Positions 18,881 to 27,809 of a DNA stretch of 64,000 nt are shown piece by piece (position 1 is the stretch's first letter; every line of letters starts with the position of its first letter). The notes below the pieces were generated by a model. It did not search any database and was not told the origin of the DNA. It saw nothing but the letters and a program-made list of their open reading frames with translations. A program made the translations under genes and the position numbers. This stretch comes from CBDBBY01 sp965203215 (GTDB taxonomy: Bacteria; Pseudomonadota; Alphaproteobacteria; Rhodobacterales; Rhodobacteraceae), in NCBI GenBank assembly GCA_965203215.1, contig CBDBBY010000001.1, forward strand, positions 3,224,001 through 3,288,000. The letters are read 5' to 3'.

Positions 18881-19815
18881 CACTGGCACACTACTCGGCC
18901 GATGCCCAGTTGCCCTCGCAGGTACGCGACGCGAATGCTAACAAAGGCAGGAAGCGGATCCTGATCCAGGAGCCAGGCGGCGCGTTCCTCGCGCGCGCCC
19001 ATGGTCTTGATCTCCATCAGCACGCGCTCTTCGGCGACAGCCGCCGCTTGTGCATTGACCAGCACTCGGCCGATGCCCAGTTGCCCTCGCAGGTACGCGA
19101 CGCGAATGCTAACAAAGGCAGGAAGCGGATCCTGATCCAGGAGCCAGGCGGCGCGTTCCTCGCGCGCGCGCATGGTCTTGGTCTCCATCAGCACGCGCTC
19201 TTCGGCGACAGCCGCCGCTCGCGCTTTGACCAGCATTGAATGGTTCAGATTGACAATGCTGGCCCGCACTCGTGCACCGTCGGGGCATTTCTTAATGGCG
19301 AGCTCGAGTGCCCGGCGCATGGGTTCTTCCAAATCAACGTCCAAGCGGACGTAAATTATGCCGCGGCTGGTGAAGCCCACGAAATCTTCGTACTGGAAAT
19401 TCGCGGGCCAAGGCATGTCATCGTCAGCGTTGCCCCATCGAAGGCGGCGATTACCCTTCGCCGAGTCGCAGGTATCAGGCGACGGGCAGGAAAGGTATAG
19501 GTTCATCCAGTGGAGAGCGAGCCTGGGATTGCAGCTGAGCGGGCACCAGTGTTCAATCGGAGGCACCGCGCGTCCCTCGGCGATCTCCCGTTCGCAATAG
19601 ACGCATAGTGAACCCTGTTCCCGGTACATTTTCCGCCGGAGCTTGTACTTGGCAAGCTGATCGAATTCCGAACGCGCAAAGGATACTGGGTTGCGCTCCG
19701 GCGAGAGCCTATCCAAGCTCTCCAAGTAGGCATTCTCGGCATCTCCGAAGCTTGTCGGCGCAGGGCCGTCGGGATAGGCATCATCCGGAGGGCAAGACTT
19801 CGAGATTCCGCGCAT
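18880..19815 (-). CDS. ptuB: Septu PtuB-like HNH nuclease with duplicated C-terminal segment
   Basis: The protein has 311 residues. The core is a zinc-finger HNH nuclease of PtuB type: CVYCEREI (C71, C74), PPIEHWCP (H89), MNLYLSC (N105, C110) and C116/K120. In Septu systems PtuB is the nuclease partner of the ATPase PtuA, encoded here 1 nt upstream. The C-terminal 115 residues consist of two nearly identical 57-residue copies (VAEERVLMEI..REERAAWLLDQ), produced by a recent in-frame 171-bp tandem duplication in the DNA. The ancestral protein would have been about 254 residues. Whether the extra copy changes function is unknown. The start ATG 19815 is fixed by tight coupling to ptuA. Confidence 0.78.
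   Translation of the reverse strand: MRGISKSCPPDDAYPDGPAPTSFGDAENAYLESLDRLSPERNPVSFARSEFDQLAKYKLRRKMYREQGSLCVYCEREIAEGRAVPPIEHWCPLSCNPRLALHWMNLYLSCPSPDTCDSAKGNRRLRWGNADDDMPWPANFQYEDFVGFTSRGIIYVRLDVDLEEPMRRALELAIKKCPDGARVRASIVNLNHSMLVKARAAAVAEERVLMETKTMRAREERAAWLLDQDPLPAFVSIRVAYLRGQLGIGRVLVNAQAAAVAEERVLMEIKTMGAREERAAWLLDQDPLPAFVSIRVAYLRGQLGIGRVVCQ
18893..19234. repeat. 171-bp tandem direct duplication inside ptuB-like gene
   Basis: Copy A (18893-19063) and copy B (19064-19234) align without gaps and differ at only about six positions, for example GCCCATGG versus GCGCATGG and TTGATCTCC versus TTGGTCTCC. The length is a multiple of three, so the frame is kept. The near-identity indicates a recent event. 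An assembly artefact is possible but less likely because the copies are not identical. Confidence 0.93.
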
Positions 19816-19816
19816 C

Positions 19817-21061
19817 CTACTCCATCGTTTCTATAAGCGGCTTGGCTAGAATCAGGTCGGGATCAAGATCGCCCCACCTGCTATATAGTTTCTCGTACTG
19901 CTCTTCCGCTTTCTCGCGACGACCGCTGTCGATGTGTTCGTGGAGCTCATCCAGTTCGCGGGTCCCATCGGGATCGCGGTCGTCCGTGCTCATGTGCTCC
20001 CGAAGAATTGCGTTAGTGTCTCTGCCTTGGACGAGCACGGGGGCTTCAACAAGCCTCCCTTCGATGAGCCGACGGACATGGCGGTTCTCAACGCTGCTCA
20101 GCAATTGCGGCGAGTGTGTGGTGATAATAAGTTGCAGGTTCGGAAAGGCATCCCGCAAGCTCCGAAGCACCATGCGCTGCCAGCCCGGGTGCAAATGGAG
20201 GTCGATCTCGTCGATCAACACAACGCCCTCCACGAGCTTAGGCGCATCGGCGCCTTCGAATTGGTTGAGCATGACGGCGCGCCGGGCGATGTCGGCAACC
20301 AGTGCGATGGCCGCGTGATAGCCGTCGGACAACTCGGACCACAAAGCGGCGTGGCCGTTCTCGAAGCGCACCACGGGGGCCCGCGTTCCCGGATCATGCC
20401 AAGCATGCTCCACCCCCGGCACTGCCCGAACCGCCGTTGCCAACACTGCCTCGTGGAACAGGCGCTCGGGTTCATCGCGACGCCTCCGGTTCGAATCCCC
20501 GACCATCTCATCTTCAATCCACTGCAGCAGCGGCGCCTCGTCTAGATTCGGATCAAGCGAAGAGGCGTACGCTTCCCAGCGGTCCTCCGTTCGATCGACC
20601 TTGCGACGAGGGCCGTTGAGACGCTTCAACCGATCAACGCCGTACCACGCGAACAACGGCCATCGTTTCCCAGGCACTCGGACGCGCTCAATGGCATCGA
20701 AAATCAGTTCGGGTTTGCTGACCTTGCGTCTGGAGGTCGGACGGGCGGCCACCGACCAAGTGGCGGTTTTCGAGTCTCCCACTTCCGCTGTCCACTTGAC
20801 CTTGCACGGGCCCACCGGTTCGCGCCGACCCTTCTCGTCGAGCGTGCGCATCCTAGGGTCACGCTTCATGGAAATTTCCAGATCCTTGGGCGTACCCATT
20901 TGGAAAACAGCGAGCCCCATCGCCAGCGCCGCGAGCAACGCTGTCTTTCCACCGTTGTTCTCCGCAAAAATGACCGTCGTGTCTTCTTCGAACGATAGCG
21001 TCAGCTCGTCGAAGCAACGGTAGTTATCGAGGCGGATATCCCGCATCCGGAACTGGCTCAT
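19817..21061 (-). CDS. ptuA: Septu PtuA-like ABC/SMC-type ATPase
   Basis: The protein has 414 residues. It has an ABC/SMC-type ATPase fold without a TOPRIM domain: Walker A AENNGGKT (33-40), which has Ala where Gly is usual, signature SELSDGYHA (242-250), Walker B VVLIDEIDLHLHP (280-292) and H-loop TTHSPQLLSS (314-323). Length and motif spacing fit PtuA, which senses infection and licenses PtuB. It overlaps the methyltransferase gene by 4 nt (ATGA), with a strong GAGGAGG ribosome-binding site inside that gene's last codons. It is therefore translated as part of the helicase/methylase operon rather than from its own promoter. The PtuA name is inferred from the adjacent PtuB-like gene; related ATPases occur in retron and other systems. 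Confidence 0.78.
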   Translation of the reverse strand: MSQFRMRDIRLDNYRCFDELTLSFEEDTTVIFAENNGGKTALLAALAMGLAVFQMGTPKDLEISMKRDPRMRTLDEKGRREPVGPCKVKWTAEVGDSKTATWSVAARPTSRRKVSKPELIFDAIERVRVPGKRWPLFAWYGVDRLKRLNGPRRKVDRTEDRWEAYASSLDPNLDEAPLLQWIEDEMVGDSNRRRRDEPERLFHEAVLATAVRAVPGVEHAWHDPGTRAPVVRFENGHAALWSELSDGYHAAIALVADIARRAVMLNQFEGADAPKLVEGVVLIDEIDLHLHPGWQRMVLRSLRDAFPNLQLIITTHSPQLLSSVENRHVRRLIEGRLVEAPVLVQGRDTNAILREHMSTDDRDPDGTRELDELHEHIDSGRREKAEEQYEKLYSRWGDLDPDLILAKPLIETME

Positions 21062-24000
21062 ATTGCCCTCCTCGGCGGTTTAAGCGGCGAATGGTATTGT
21101 ATTCCCTTCGCGGCCGCCGACGCAAGCGCGTCATAAGTCTCCAGTACCCCGCGCATCGTTTCGTACTTTCCGTGCTCGCGTTCCTCCAGCTGCTTGAGCA
21201 CCGGAAACGTATCCAATATCCAGGCAGCGTCCTCCCTTGAAATGCCGTAAAGGTGGAAGAAAGCGGCATCTATCTCGCACCGGAGCTGGAAGCGGCGCTC
21301 GGGATCCCAGACGAAAGGCGCGCCGTCATCGCCGCAGTCCTCGGCAAATGCTTTCAGGTTCCACGTGGTGTAAGTGAGTTCCAGAACACGCGGCAGGAGC
21401 CAGTCGCGAAGCTGTGTCGAAGGCGACCAAGGCGCAGACATCGCGTACTCCGTCGGGCGAAGCGCGGGAAGCTGCCGCATCGTGAAGTATGTCAGGTGCA
21501 GCCCGCCGACTTTTTGCCGCGCACAATAGTCGAACGGAATGCTGGACAGATTCGCGTAGAGTGCGGCCACGAGCCGCGGATCCCGACTCGATATCATTAA
21601 CGGGATGGTGTGGTTAACGGCAACCCTAGGAATAATGCATGCGATAACGGTTCGTACACTCGCTCTCGCATCCGTTACATCGCGCCAACCGAGATGCCAC
21701 CCGCGATCCCAGAGGCCATCGAGCCGAGAACTTATTTCGTTTTCTGCAACCCAGTAAAACGGCAGAGGCGAATACCACGGGTCTGCAAGTTGAGCCGCGG
21801 ATGGGGATGGTAGCCGATGCGGTCTTTTGTTGGCCGAGACACCCCCGAACGTGCCGCTCCTATGATTGTTCAAATATATCATCTTTGCCTCGTACAGAGG
21901 CAACAGGACCTTCCCTTCCATCTCGAACCGGTCTCCGTCGAGCCTCCATCCGGCTGAAACCAGTTCGGCCCGCTTTCGAAACATGCCCGAGTCATTGGCC
22001 ATGTGGAACATACTCATGAATTTCACGCCCCATGGGTTCCCGTCCGGGTCGTCCTCCCGCCAAAGCACGCCCGCACGGCGGTAGATCGCGAGTGCGAGTG
22101 CGGCGTCCGTCTTCGTACGGAAGATAGGGCAGGTTCCCGTGTTCGGGTTGATAGTTTCTATGTCGGCTGCACTCAAAGTGAAGTGGCGCTCAGTGTTATC
22201 CAAATCCTTGAGTGAATGTCCTTGGAACAGAAAGTCGGCCGCAGCCGAAGGATCGGCACTGCCGGAGAGAGTCGTCAACGAGAATCGGAGCATGTGTCCC
22301 TTGCCGGCTGTAAAGAAGCCCTCGTTTTCAAACTCCCACATCGACTGAATCGCGCGCGACCTTACGATTGCCTGGAAGTAGTCCTTGGTCGTGTCGTCTG
22401 TGGCGATACCGCTCGGCACAATGAATCCCGCGCGGCCGCAGGGCGCCAGCAGACTCCAATTGTGCTCGGCGAACAACGAGTACGTGTTCACGTCGCCCTT
22501 GCCGCAGAGAGGGTAGCGCCCGGATTGCCGAACGAAATGGCTTTGCCCCTGCGCGATGCGCGTCGCGTCTGTCCACTCCTCCCAAAGATCCGGGTTCGTG
22601 ATTGGAAGCGCCGCGATGAGCTGCTTTCGCTCGGCGGCATTCTGCGCATTCGCGATGGACGGGTCGCGCTGGGCGAAGAACTCCTGCTCTTGGAGCTTGA
22701 CGCGCTCCCAAGGCGGATTGCCGAGCACGACATCGAAACCGCCCCGCCCGAGAATCTGCGGAAACGCCAGTTCCCAATGAAAAAAGCCGTAATCCTCGGC
22801 GAGGCGGCGCGTCGTATCGACGAGCGCCGGTCGCGGCGGCGCTTCCTCGTCGCGCAGCGCAAGCCACGCGTCCGTGGTGGGCGCCGCTTCCATCACCGGT
22901 CCGGGTTCGCCTTTGGGCCACAGGAAAGCGGCGCACCATGCGTCGGCTATCAGCTTGTCATGCTTGTAGGCTTCAGAGGCCAGAAGCGCCTTCCACTGTC
23001 GTTGCTTCTCGGCCAGCGCCGCGGCGTCCGTGTCCGAGGCCTGTTCGACCGCGCTCATCGCGTCGTGCAGTGGATCCGTCTCGCTGCGAGGCTCGAACGG
23101 GAGGCGTTGATAGCCTGCGGTCTCCGCTTTGTTCTGGCGCTTGAGCGAACTGGTGATTTTCCTGTCGTCTCCTTCAAGGACCGTCCACGCGGCATCCGGC
23201 ACTTGTTCGCCCATCAACGCGCGGTTCGTGCCGATAAGCGAGTTACCGCAGCGGATATGACTCTCCAGGAACGTGAGGGGCAGCCCCGGATCGAGCGACT
23301 CCATCCAGAGGCCCAACTTGCAGATCTCTACCGCCAGCGGATTCCTGTCGACGCCGTAGATGCATTGCCGAACGACATCGCGGAGCGCGCTCCGATAGTC
23401 GTCCGGCGAGGGCGTGCCGCCGACTCGGAGGCGCGCGACGCGATCAGCTAGGCGTCGAGCGGCCGCGAGCAGGAAATGCCCCGACCCGCACGCGGGGTCG
23501 ATGATCGCCAGATTGAGAATGGCATTGGCGGAATGCTCGGGATGAGCGTCGATGGTGCGCTCGACCACGGGGTCGAGAGCACTCGCAAGCAGGCGCTGCA
23601 CAAGCTCGTCCGGTGTGTAGTAGCTGCCGGTCGTTTTCCGGGCATGGCCCCGGCTCTCTTCGGCGCCTGCGAAGGAAAAGGTCCGCCCGCCTCTGGTGAT
23701 CTGCGGAACCAACTCGAGAAGCCCCTCGTAGACGTAGCCAAGTTCGTCCGGCCCCATGTCACGCCAGTTCACGCGAACGGGTCCCGCCTGCTCGCGAAGC
23801 CACGCCAGATGGAAGAGGGCGTTCAGGAGCACGCGGTTTTCCAGCTTCGCGGCGTCGAGGTCAGGGCACTCCTCCAGCGCGAACAGACCGGAGAGCGCAG
23901 GCAGCCCGAGGCGCGGCTCGCCGCCCGCGAGGCCGCGAAAGACGATCATGACCGCTTCCCAAAGATCGCGCTGGCGATCATGGGCGATCCTGCGGACGGC

Positions 24001-25014
24001 GCGGTCACGAAGGCGGCGGACGGCGTATCCGTCGGCATAGAGCTGGCGGGCCGCATCGGACGCCTGCTTCGGGTGCAGCAGGTTCCGTTCTTCGACCGTC
24101 AGCAGGAAGACGAGCCGATAGACGAGCCGCAAGAGTTGTTCGAAGTAGCGCTCCTTGGTGAGTTCCCCTGCGCGCAGCGCGGAGCGCAGTTCCGCGTTCG
24201 CCGCGTGTGAAAGAAAGCCCTGCCCCAGGATCTCGAGTGCCTGCCGGAATCCTTTGCTCAGGTTGTTCCGCGCGCGCGTCCCCTCCTGCCGACTGGCATC
24301 CCGCCACGCCTCCAGCGGGCAGGTCTCAGGCGGATCGTCGGCGCGCCCGAAGCGCGACTCGTGGGAGAGGAGCCAAAGCGTCGCGAAATCCGGGTACAGC
24401 TCCTCCGTGAAGATCCTGCCGAGGTCGGCCTCGATCCATGCCGGCCGCGTGAAGCTCGCGTTGTCGCGTGCGATCCGCAGCGAGAGCCCGTCCGTCGCGA
24501 GTCCCCAGAGCGCCGCATCGGACGCGTTCAGCGTCTCCTGCAGAAGCCCGAAAGCGCTACGCCGGCTTTGATCCTCGCCGAGTTCGGGCAAAGGGGTGTC
24601 CAAGCCCGCGCCGGCCGGAGCCGCGACAACCGGGACTCGATCGCCGAGCGCGAAAAATGTGACCGGGCAGGCCCGCTCGCCGCCGGGCTTCGGATTTGCC
24701 CGAACCAAAGACCCAAAACCGAAGGCATCGCGCAGAACCGCCTCGATAAAGCGCTCGGCGAGCGCTCGGGCGTCGCCTCCCGATGCGCGGCCCGACTCCA
24801 TCTCGCGGAAGCGTGCTTGGGCGATGCGCCAGCTCCGGGCGATCTCGTCGCGGATCTGGAGTCCCTTTGGAACGCCGTAGTCGAACGGCTCCTGCGCCGC
24901 GGCTTGTAGGTTCGCGACCTTGCCGAGCCACTCAGATCCGAGAAGGCCGCCTTTGATCGAGAGCGCGTCGAATCCGCCTTGAGCCTCGCCTGTGCGGCCC
25001 CGCCCCGTCGCCAT
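21058..25014 (-). CDS. Eco57I-type N6-adenine DNA methyltransferase (DrmMI/PglX-like size)
   Basis: The protein has about 1318 residues. The methyltransferase core begins with GSYYTPDELV (about 464-473), then motif I IDPACGSGHF (506-515) for SAM binding and motif IV LGNPPWERV (about 765-773), the NPPW of N6-adenine enzymes. About 460 residues precede the core and about 540 follow it; the latter presumably include the target-recognition domain. I see no clear PD-(D/E)xK site in the N-terminus, so this may be a pure methylase rather than a type IIG enzyme. Start ATG 25014 lies 2 nt after the upstream stop; an in-frame TTG at 25020 is less likely. Similar very large methylases serve DISARM (DrmMI) and BREX (PglX) to mark self DNA. 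The neighbours favour the former type. Confidence 0.83.
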   Translation of the reverse strand: MATGRGRTGEAQGGFDALSIKGGLLGSEWLGKVANLQAAAQEPFDYGVPKGLQIRDEIARSWRIAQARFREMESGRASGGDARALAERFIEAVLRDAFGFGSLVRANPKPGGERACPVTFFALGDRVPVVAAPAGAGLDTPLPELGEDQSRRSAFGLLQETLNASDAALWGLATDGLSLRIARDNASFTRPAWIEADLGRIFTEELYPDFATLWLLSHESRFGRADDPPETCPLEAWRDASRQEGTRARNNLSKGFRQALEILGQGFLSHAANAELRSALRAGELTKERYFEQLLRLVYRLVFLLTVEERNLLHPKQASDAARQLYADGYAVRRLRDRAVRRIAHDRQRDLWEAVMIVFRGLAGGEPRLGLPALSGLFALEECPDLDAAKLENRVLLNALFHLAWLREQAGPVRVNWRDMGPDELGYVYEGLLELVPQITRGGRTFSFAGAEESRGHARKTTGSYYTPDELVQRLLASALDPVVERTIDAHPEHSANAILNLAIIDPACGSGHFLLAAARRLADRVARLRVGGTPSPDDYRSALRDVVRQCIYGVDRNPLAVEICKLGLWMESLDPGLPLTFLESHIRCGNSLIGTNRALMGEQVPDAAWTVLEGDDRKITSSLKRQNKAETAGYQRLPFEPRSETDPLHDAMSAVEQASDTDAAALAEKQRQWKALLASEAYKHDKLIADAWCAAFLWPKGEPGPVMEAAPTTDAWLALRDEEAPPRPALVDTTRRLAEDYGFFHWELAFPQILGRGGFDVVLGNPPWERVKLQEQEFFAQRDPSIANAQNAAERKQLIAALPITNPDLWEEWTDATRIAQGQSHFVRQSGRYPLCGKGDVNTYSLFAEHNWSLLAPCGRAGFIVPSGIATDDTTKDYFQAIVRSRAIQSMWEFENEGFFTAGKGHMLRFSLTTLSGSADPSAAADFLFQGHSLKDLDNTERHFTLSAADIETINPNTGTCPIFRTKTDAALALAIYRRAGVLWREDDPDGNPWGVKFMSMFHMANDSGMFRKRAELVSAGWRLDGDRFEMEGKVLLPLYEAKMIYLNNHRSGTFGGVSANKRPHRLPSPSAAQLADPWYSPLPFYWVAENEISSRLDGLWDRGWHLGWRDVTDARASVRTVIACIIPRVAVNHTIPLMISSRDPRLVAALYANLSSIPFDYCARQKVGGLHLTYFTMRQLPALRPTEYAMSAPWSPSTQLRDWLLPRVLELTYTTWNLKAFAEDCGDDGAPFVWDPERRFQLRCEIDAAFFHLYGISREDAAWILDTFPVLKQLEEREHGKYETMRGVLETYDALASAAAKGIQYHSPLKPPRRAI

Positions 25015-25016
25015 GG

Positions 25017-27809
25017 TCAACCCACCCTCGGCAGAAGCACGTACGCGCCGATCACGTCGGGACGCGGGAGGGCTTGGACGGATGTTCTGCCGGCCGCCTG
25101 GCTAGCTTCGCGCACCCGCCGATGGTCGTCGAGAAGCGCGTTTGCGCGCGCTGCCGCGAACGTCTCCAGATCCGCTGCGCGATCCTTGAGCAGAGAAAGG
25201 GCTCGCGAGGCCTCCCGTTCCCGCACATGCCGCGGAGGGTCGCCGGCGGGCGGAAGCGCGAGCAGCGAAAGGGCATCGGACCCGGTGATCGGTTTCTGGG
25301 AGCGGGGGGCGGCCCACGCCAGCGCTGTCGCCTCTTCGACCAACAGAGTTGTCTCGCGGTGCTGCTTTCGGATCAAGAGCTGATGGCGCAGCCGGAGGAG
25401 CGCGATCGTCATGCGGCCAGGCACTCTCTCGGATATCCAGCAGCCAACCCGGCCAAGGACCGAGGGGTCATCGATCAACGCAGCGCCGTCTTCGACGGAG
25501 AGGGTCCGCATGAGCAGCGTGTCGGCGAGCACCGCGACAAGGGGGTGGCTGCGTTGGACGAAGCGGCACCCGGGTGCGGACGGGTAAGCGAAGTCGACGG
25601 CGACAGTGCCTGCAATGCCTTCCGCTTCCAGACGCTCGCGGACCTCGCCGGGAAGCGGTTCCGTCGAGACCTTGAATCCACGCCTGAGCGGTTCGAGTCC
25701 GGAACCGAGCCGGGCGAGAGCGCGACTCGCGAATCGCTGGACATCGTCTTGGCAGCCTATCGCGGAAAGACTCTTGCGCCATTCTGGAAGCACCTCGTTG
25801 GGCTTGATGCGTCGCTGGGCGAACACGGTCCGGTTCCTTTGCGCCGTCGCCTTCGCGTCTTCCCAATGGCCATCGAACAGGCCTAGCTGCTGAAGGTCTT
25901 CGATGCCGCCGGTTTGGCCCCCCTTCCGCAGGAGCACGGCCTTGAGAAGCGCCTGCGTGAGCGTGTGGCCTTCGTCCGGCACGCGCACGGGCACGCCGAG
26001 CTCCTCGCGAATGCGCGCCGCCTTTCGGATGATGACTCGCAGCACAGCCCCATCCACCGGGTTGTCGGCACCGTAGAGCAGCGTGGCTCGAACGGTCCGG
26101 CAGGGCTGGCCGAAGCGATCGACGCGGCCCTCGCGCTGCTCATGGCGCGTCGGGTTCCAGGAGAGATCGTAATGGACGACCGCGTTGAAGTGATCCTGCA
26201 GGTTGATGCCCTCGGACAGGCAGTCGGTGGCGACCAGCACCTTGGCGCCTTCGGCTGCGCCCATTCGCGACACCCGCTCCGCGCGCTCCTCCGGAACCAT
26301 CTCGCCGGTTACCGCGTCGATGCCGATGCCGTCCCCCAAATGCTCGCGGAAAATGCGGGCCACGTAATGGGCGGTAGCAATGAACCTGCAGAAAACCACC
26401 ACGCTGTATCCGGCTTTGACCAGTTCCGAGACATGCTCCGTGGCGATCCTGAGCTTCGGATCGCCCTTTTGGCCGGCAAGCTTCTCCGCCTGCGCAACCA
26501 GGCGCGCGAGCGCCGGATCGTCGCCGCCGGCCGGCGGCTCCACGTCGTCAGCAACGAGCGCGTCGCCTTCGCCGTCGAAAATGCGGTTGAGAAGCTCTTC
26601 GCGCGCCTCGGCCCCGGGGTCCTCTCCGGCTCTGGTGCGCAGAGCCTGCACGGCTGCGACGGGGCTCGACCCGGCGCAGCGCAAGAGGGCAAGCGTCCCC
26701 CAGAAATCGAGGCGCTGCCGCCGCTCGTCCCCGGCCCCCGATCTGACGACCGCGGCGCAGTAATCGAGGACATTGTCGAAGAATTCCTCCCAAGCTCCGC
26801 TGAGCCTGTAGGTGATCTCGGTGGTCTCGCGGCGGGGGAAGACGTCGCCCTCGCGCCACTCCGCGATGTCGGCGCGCCGCCTCTGGACGAAATGTTTCGC
26901 GAGGCGCCCCCGGAGACGCGTGCGCTCCGCGCCTGCTGCCTCGCCCAAGCGCTCGAAGTCCCGGGAAAGCAGGCCGAGCAGCCGATAGAAGGCATCGTCA
27001 TTGCCGCTGTGCGGAGTCGCGGTAAGCAGGACGAGGTGCCGCGACGGGCTGTCGCACAAGCCCCTGAGCAACTCATGCCTTTGATGCCGCCCTCCGCCGG
27101 ACGAGGCGCATGTGTGCGCTTCATCCACGATCACGAACTCGGGACATGCTTGGAAGAAGTGGTCCCGTCTTTCCCGGGTTTTGATGTAGTCTAGGCTGAC
27201 AACCGTATGCGCGTGCTCGGAGAAGATGCTCATCCCCGGCGGGAGGCGTCGCTCCAAGCGTCTTGCGCTCTGCGCGGTGACGGCAACGGCCGGGATATGG
27301 AAGCGAACCTCCATCTCGGTGATCCATTGGTCCACGAGATGCGGCGGACAGAGCACGGCGGTATGATCAATGTCGCCGCGATCAAGCAGTTCGCGAGCGA
27401 TGAGCAGGGCCTCGATGGTTTTGCCGACCCCCACGTCGTCCGCGACGAGAACGCGCACCGGGTCGAGCTTCAACGCCATGAGCAGCGGCACGAGCTGGTA
27501 GGCGCGCGGCCGGACCGAGATCTGTCCGAAGCTCCGAAAGGGTCCCGCGCCGCGCCGGAGCGAAAGCAGCAACGCGTCGCGCAGCGCGAGCGCCGAGTCG
27601 TGCCCTCCGAGCTGATGCGCGTTTGGCAAAGGGAATCGGGCTTCGCGAACCGGTTCGGTCTCCAGCGGAACGTGTATAAGCGTTCGATCCTCGTCCGATC
27701 CCGTTACCGGGCGGACCCGAAGCGTCTCCTCGGAGCTTCCGCCGAGAACGACCCACTCCCTCCCTCGGGCGCTGACAAGGCTCCCGGGAGCGTAGACCGG
27801 CTTGCTCAT
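25017..27809 (-). CDS. SNF2/RapA-like helicase (DrmD-like)
   Basis: The protein has 930 residues. It is a superfamily 2 SNF2-type motor: motif I DDVGVGKTIEALL (125-137), motif II IVDEAHTC (227-234), motif III LTATPHSGND, and C-terminal motifs V and VI DCLSEGINLQ and QREGRVDRFGQ. The overall plan is that of RapA-like helicases and of DrmD, the SNF2 protein of class 1 DISARM. It overlaps the upstream giant helicase gene by 4 nt (ATGA) and is followed by the methylase after 2 nt. In DISARM-type systems such motors are thought to translocate on or remodel incoming DNA. The precise subfamily is not certain without a search. Confidence 0.83.
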   Translation of the reverse strand: MSKPVYAPGSLVSARGREWVVLGGSSEETLRVRPVTGSDEDRTLIHVPLETEPVREARFPLPNAHQLGGHDSALALRDALLLSLRRGAGPFRSFGQISVRPRAYQLVPLLMALKLDPVRVLVADDVGVGKTIEALLIARELLDRGDIDHTAVLCPPHLVDQWITEMEVRFHIPAVAVTAQSARRLERRLPPGMSIFSEHAHTVVSLDYIKTRERRDHFFQACPEFVIVDEAHTCASSGGGRHQRHELLRGLCDSPSRHLVLLTATPHSGNDDAFYRLLGLLSRDFERLGEAAGAERTRLRGRLAKHFVQRRRADIAEWREGDVFPRRETTEITYRLSGAWEEFFDNVLDYCAAVVRSGAGDERRQRLDFWGTLALLRCAGSSPVAAVQALRTRAGEDPGAEAREELLNRIFDGEGDALVADDVEPPAGGDDPALARLVAQAEKLAGQKGDPKLRIATEHVSELVKAGYSVVVFCRFIATAHYVARIFREHLGDGIGIDAVTGEMVPEERAERVSRMGAAEGAKVLVATDCLSEGINLQDHFNAVVHYDLSWNPTRHEQREGRVDRFGQPCRTVRATLLYGADNPVDGAVLRVIIRKAARIREELGVPVRVPDEGHTLTQALLKAVLLRKGGQTGGIEDLQQLGLFDGHWEDAKATAQRNRTVFAQRRIKPNEVLPEWRKSLSAIGCQDDVQRFASRALARLGSGLEPLRRGFKVSTEPLPGEVRERLEAEGIAGTVAVDFAYPSAPGCRFVQRSHPLVAVLADTLLMRTLSVEDGAALIDDPSVLGRVGCWISERVPGRMTIALLRLRHQLLIRKQHRETTLLVEEATALAWAAPRSQKPITGSDALSLLALPPAGDPPRHVREREASRALSLLKDRAADLETFAAARANALLDDHRRVREASQAAGRTSVQALPRPDVIGAYVLLPRVG

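Noticed and set aside
20485..20500. tRNA T-loop-like word GGTTCGAATCCCC
   Set aside because: It is inside the PtuA-like coding region and no cloverleaf could be assembled around it.
22216..23451. 411-codon plus-strand frame opposite the methylase gene
   Set aside because: It lies opposite motif-bearing methylase sequence, has biased Arg-rich composition and no recognisable domain.
25914..27194. 426-codon plus-strand frame opposite the SNF2 helicase
   Set aside because: It is complementary to helicase motifs III-VI and has no protein family or ribosome-binding site.
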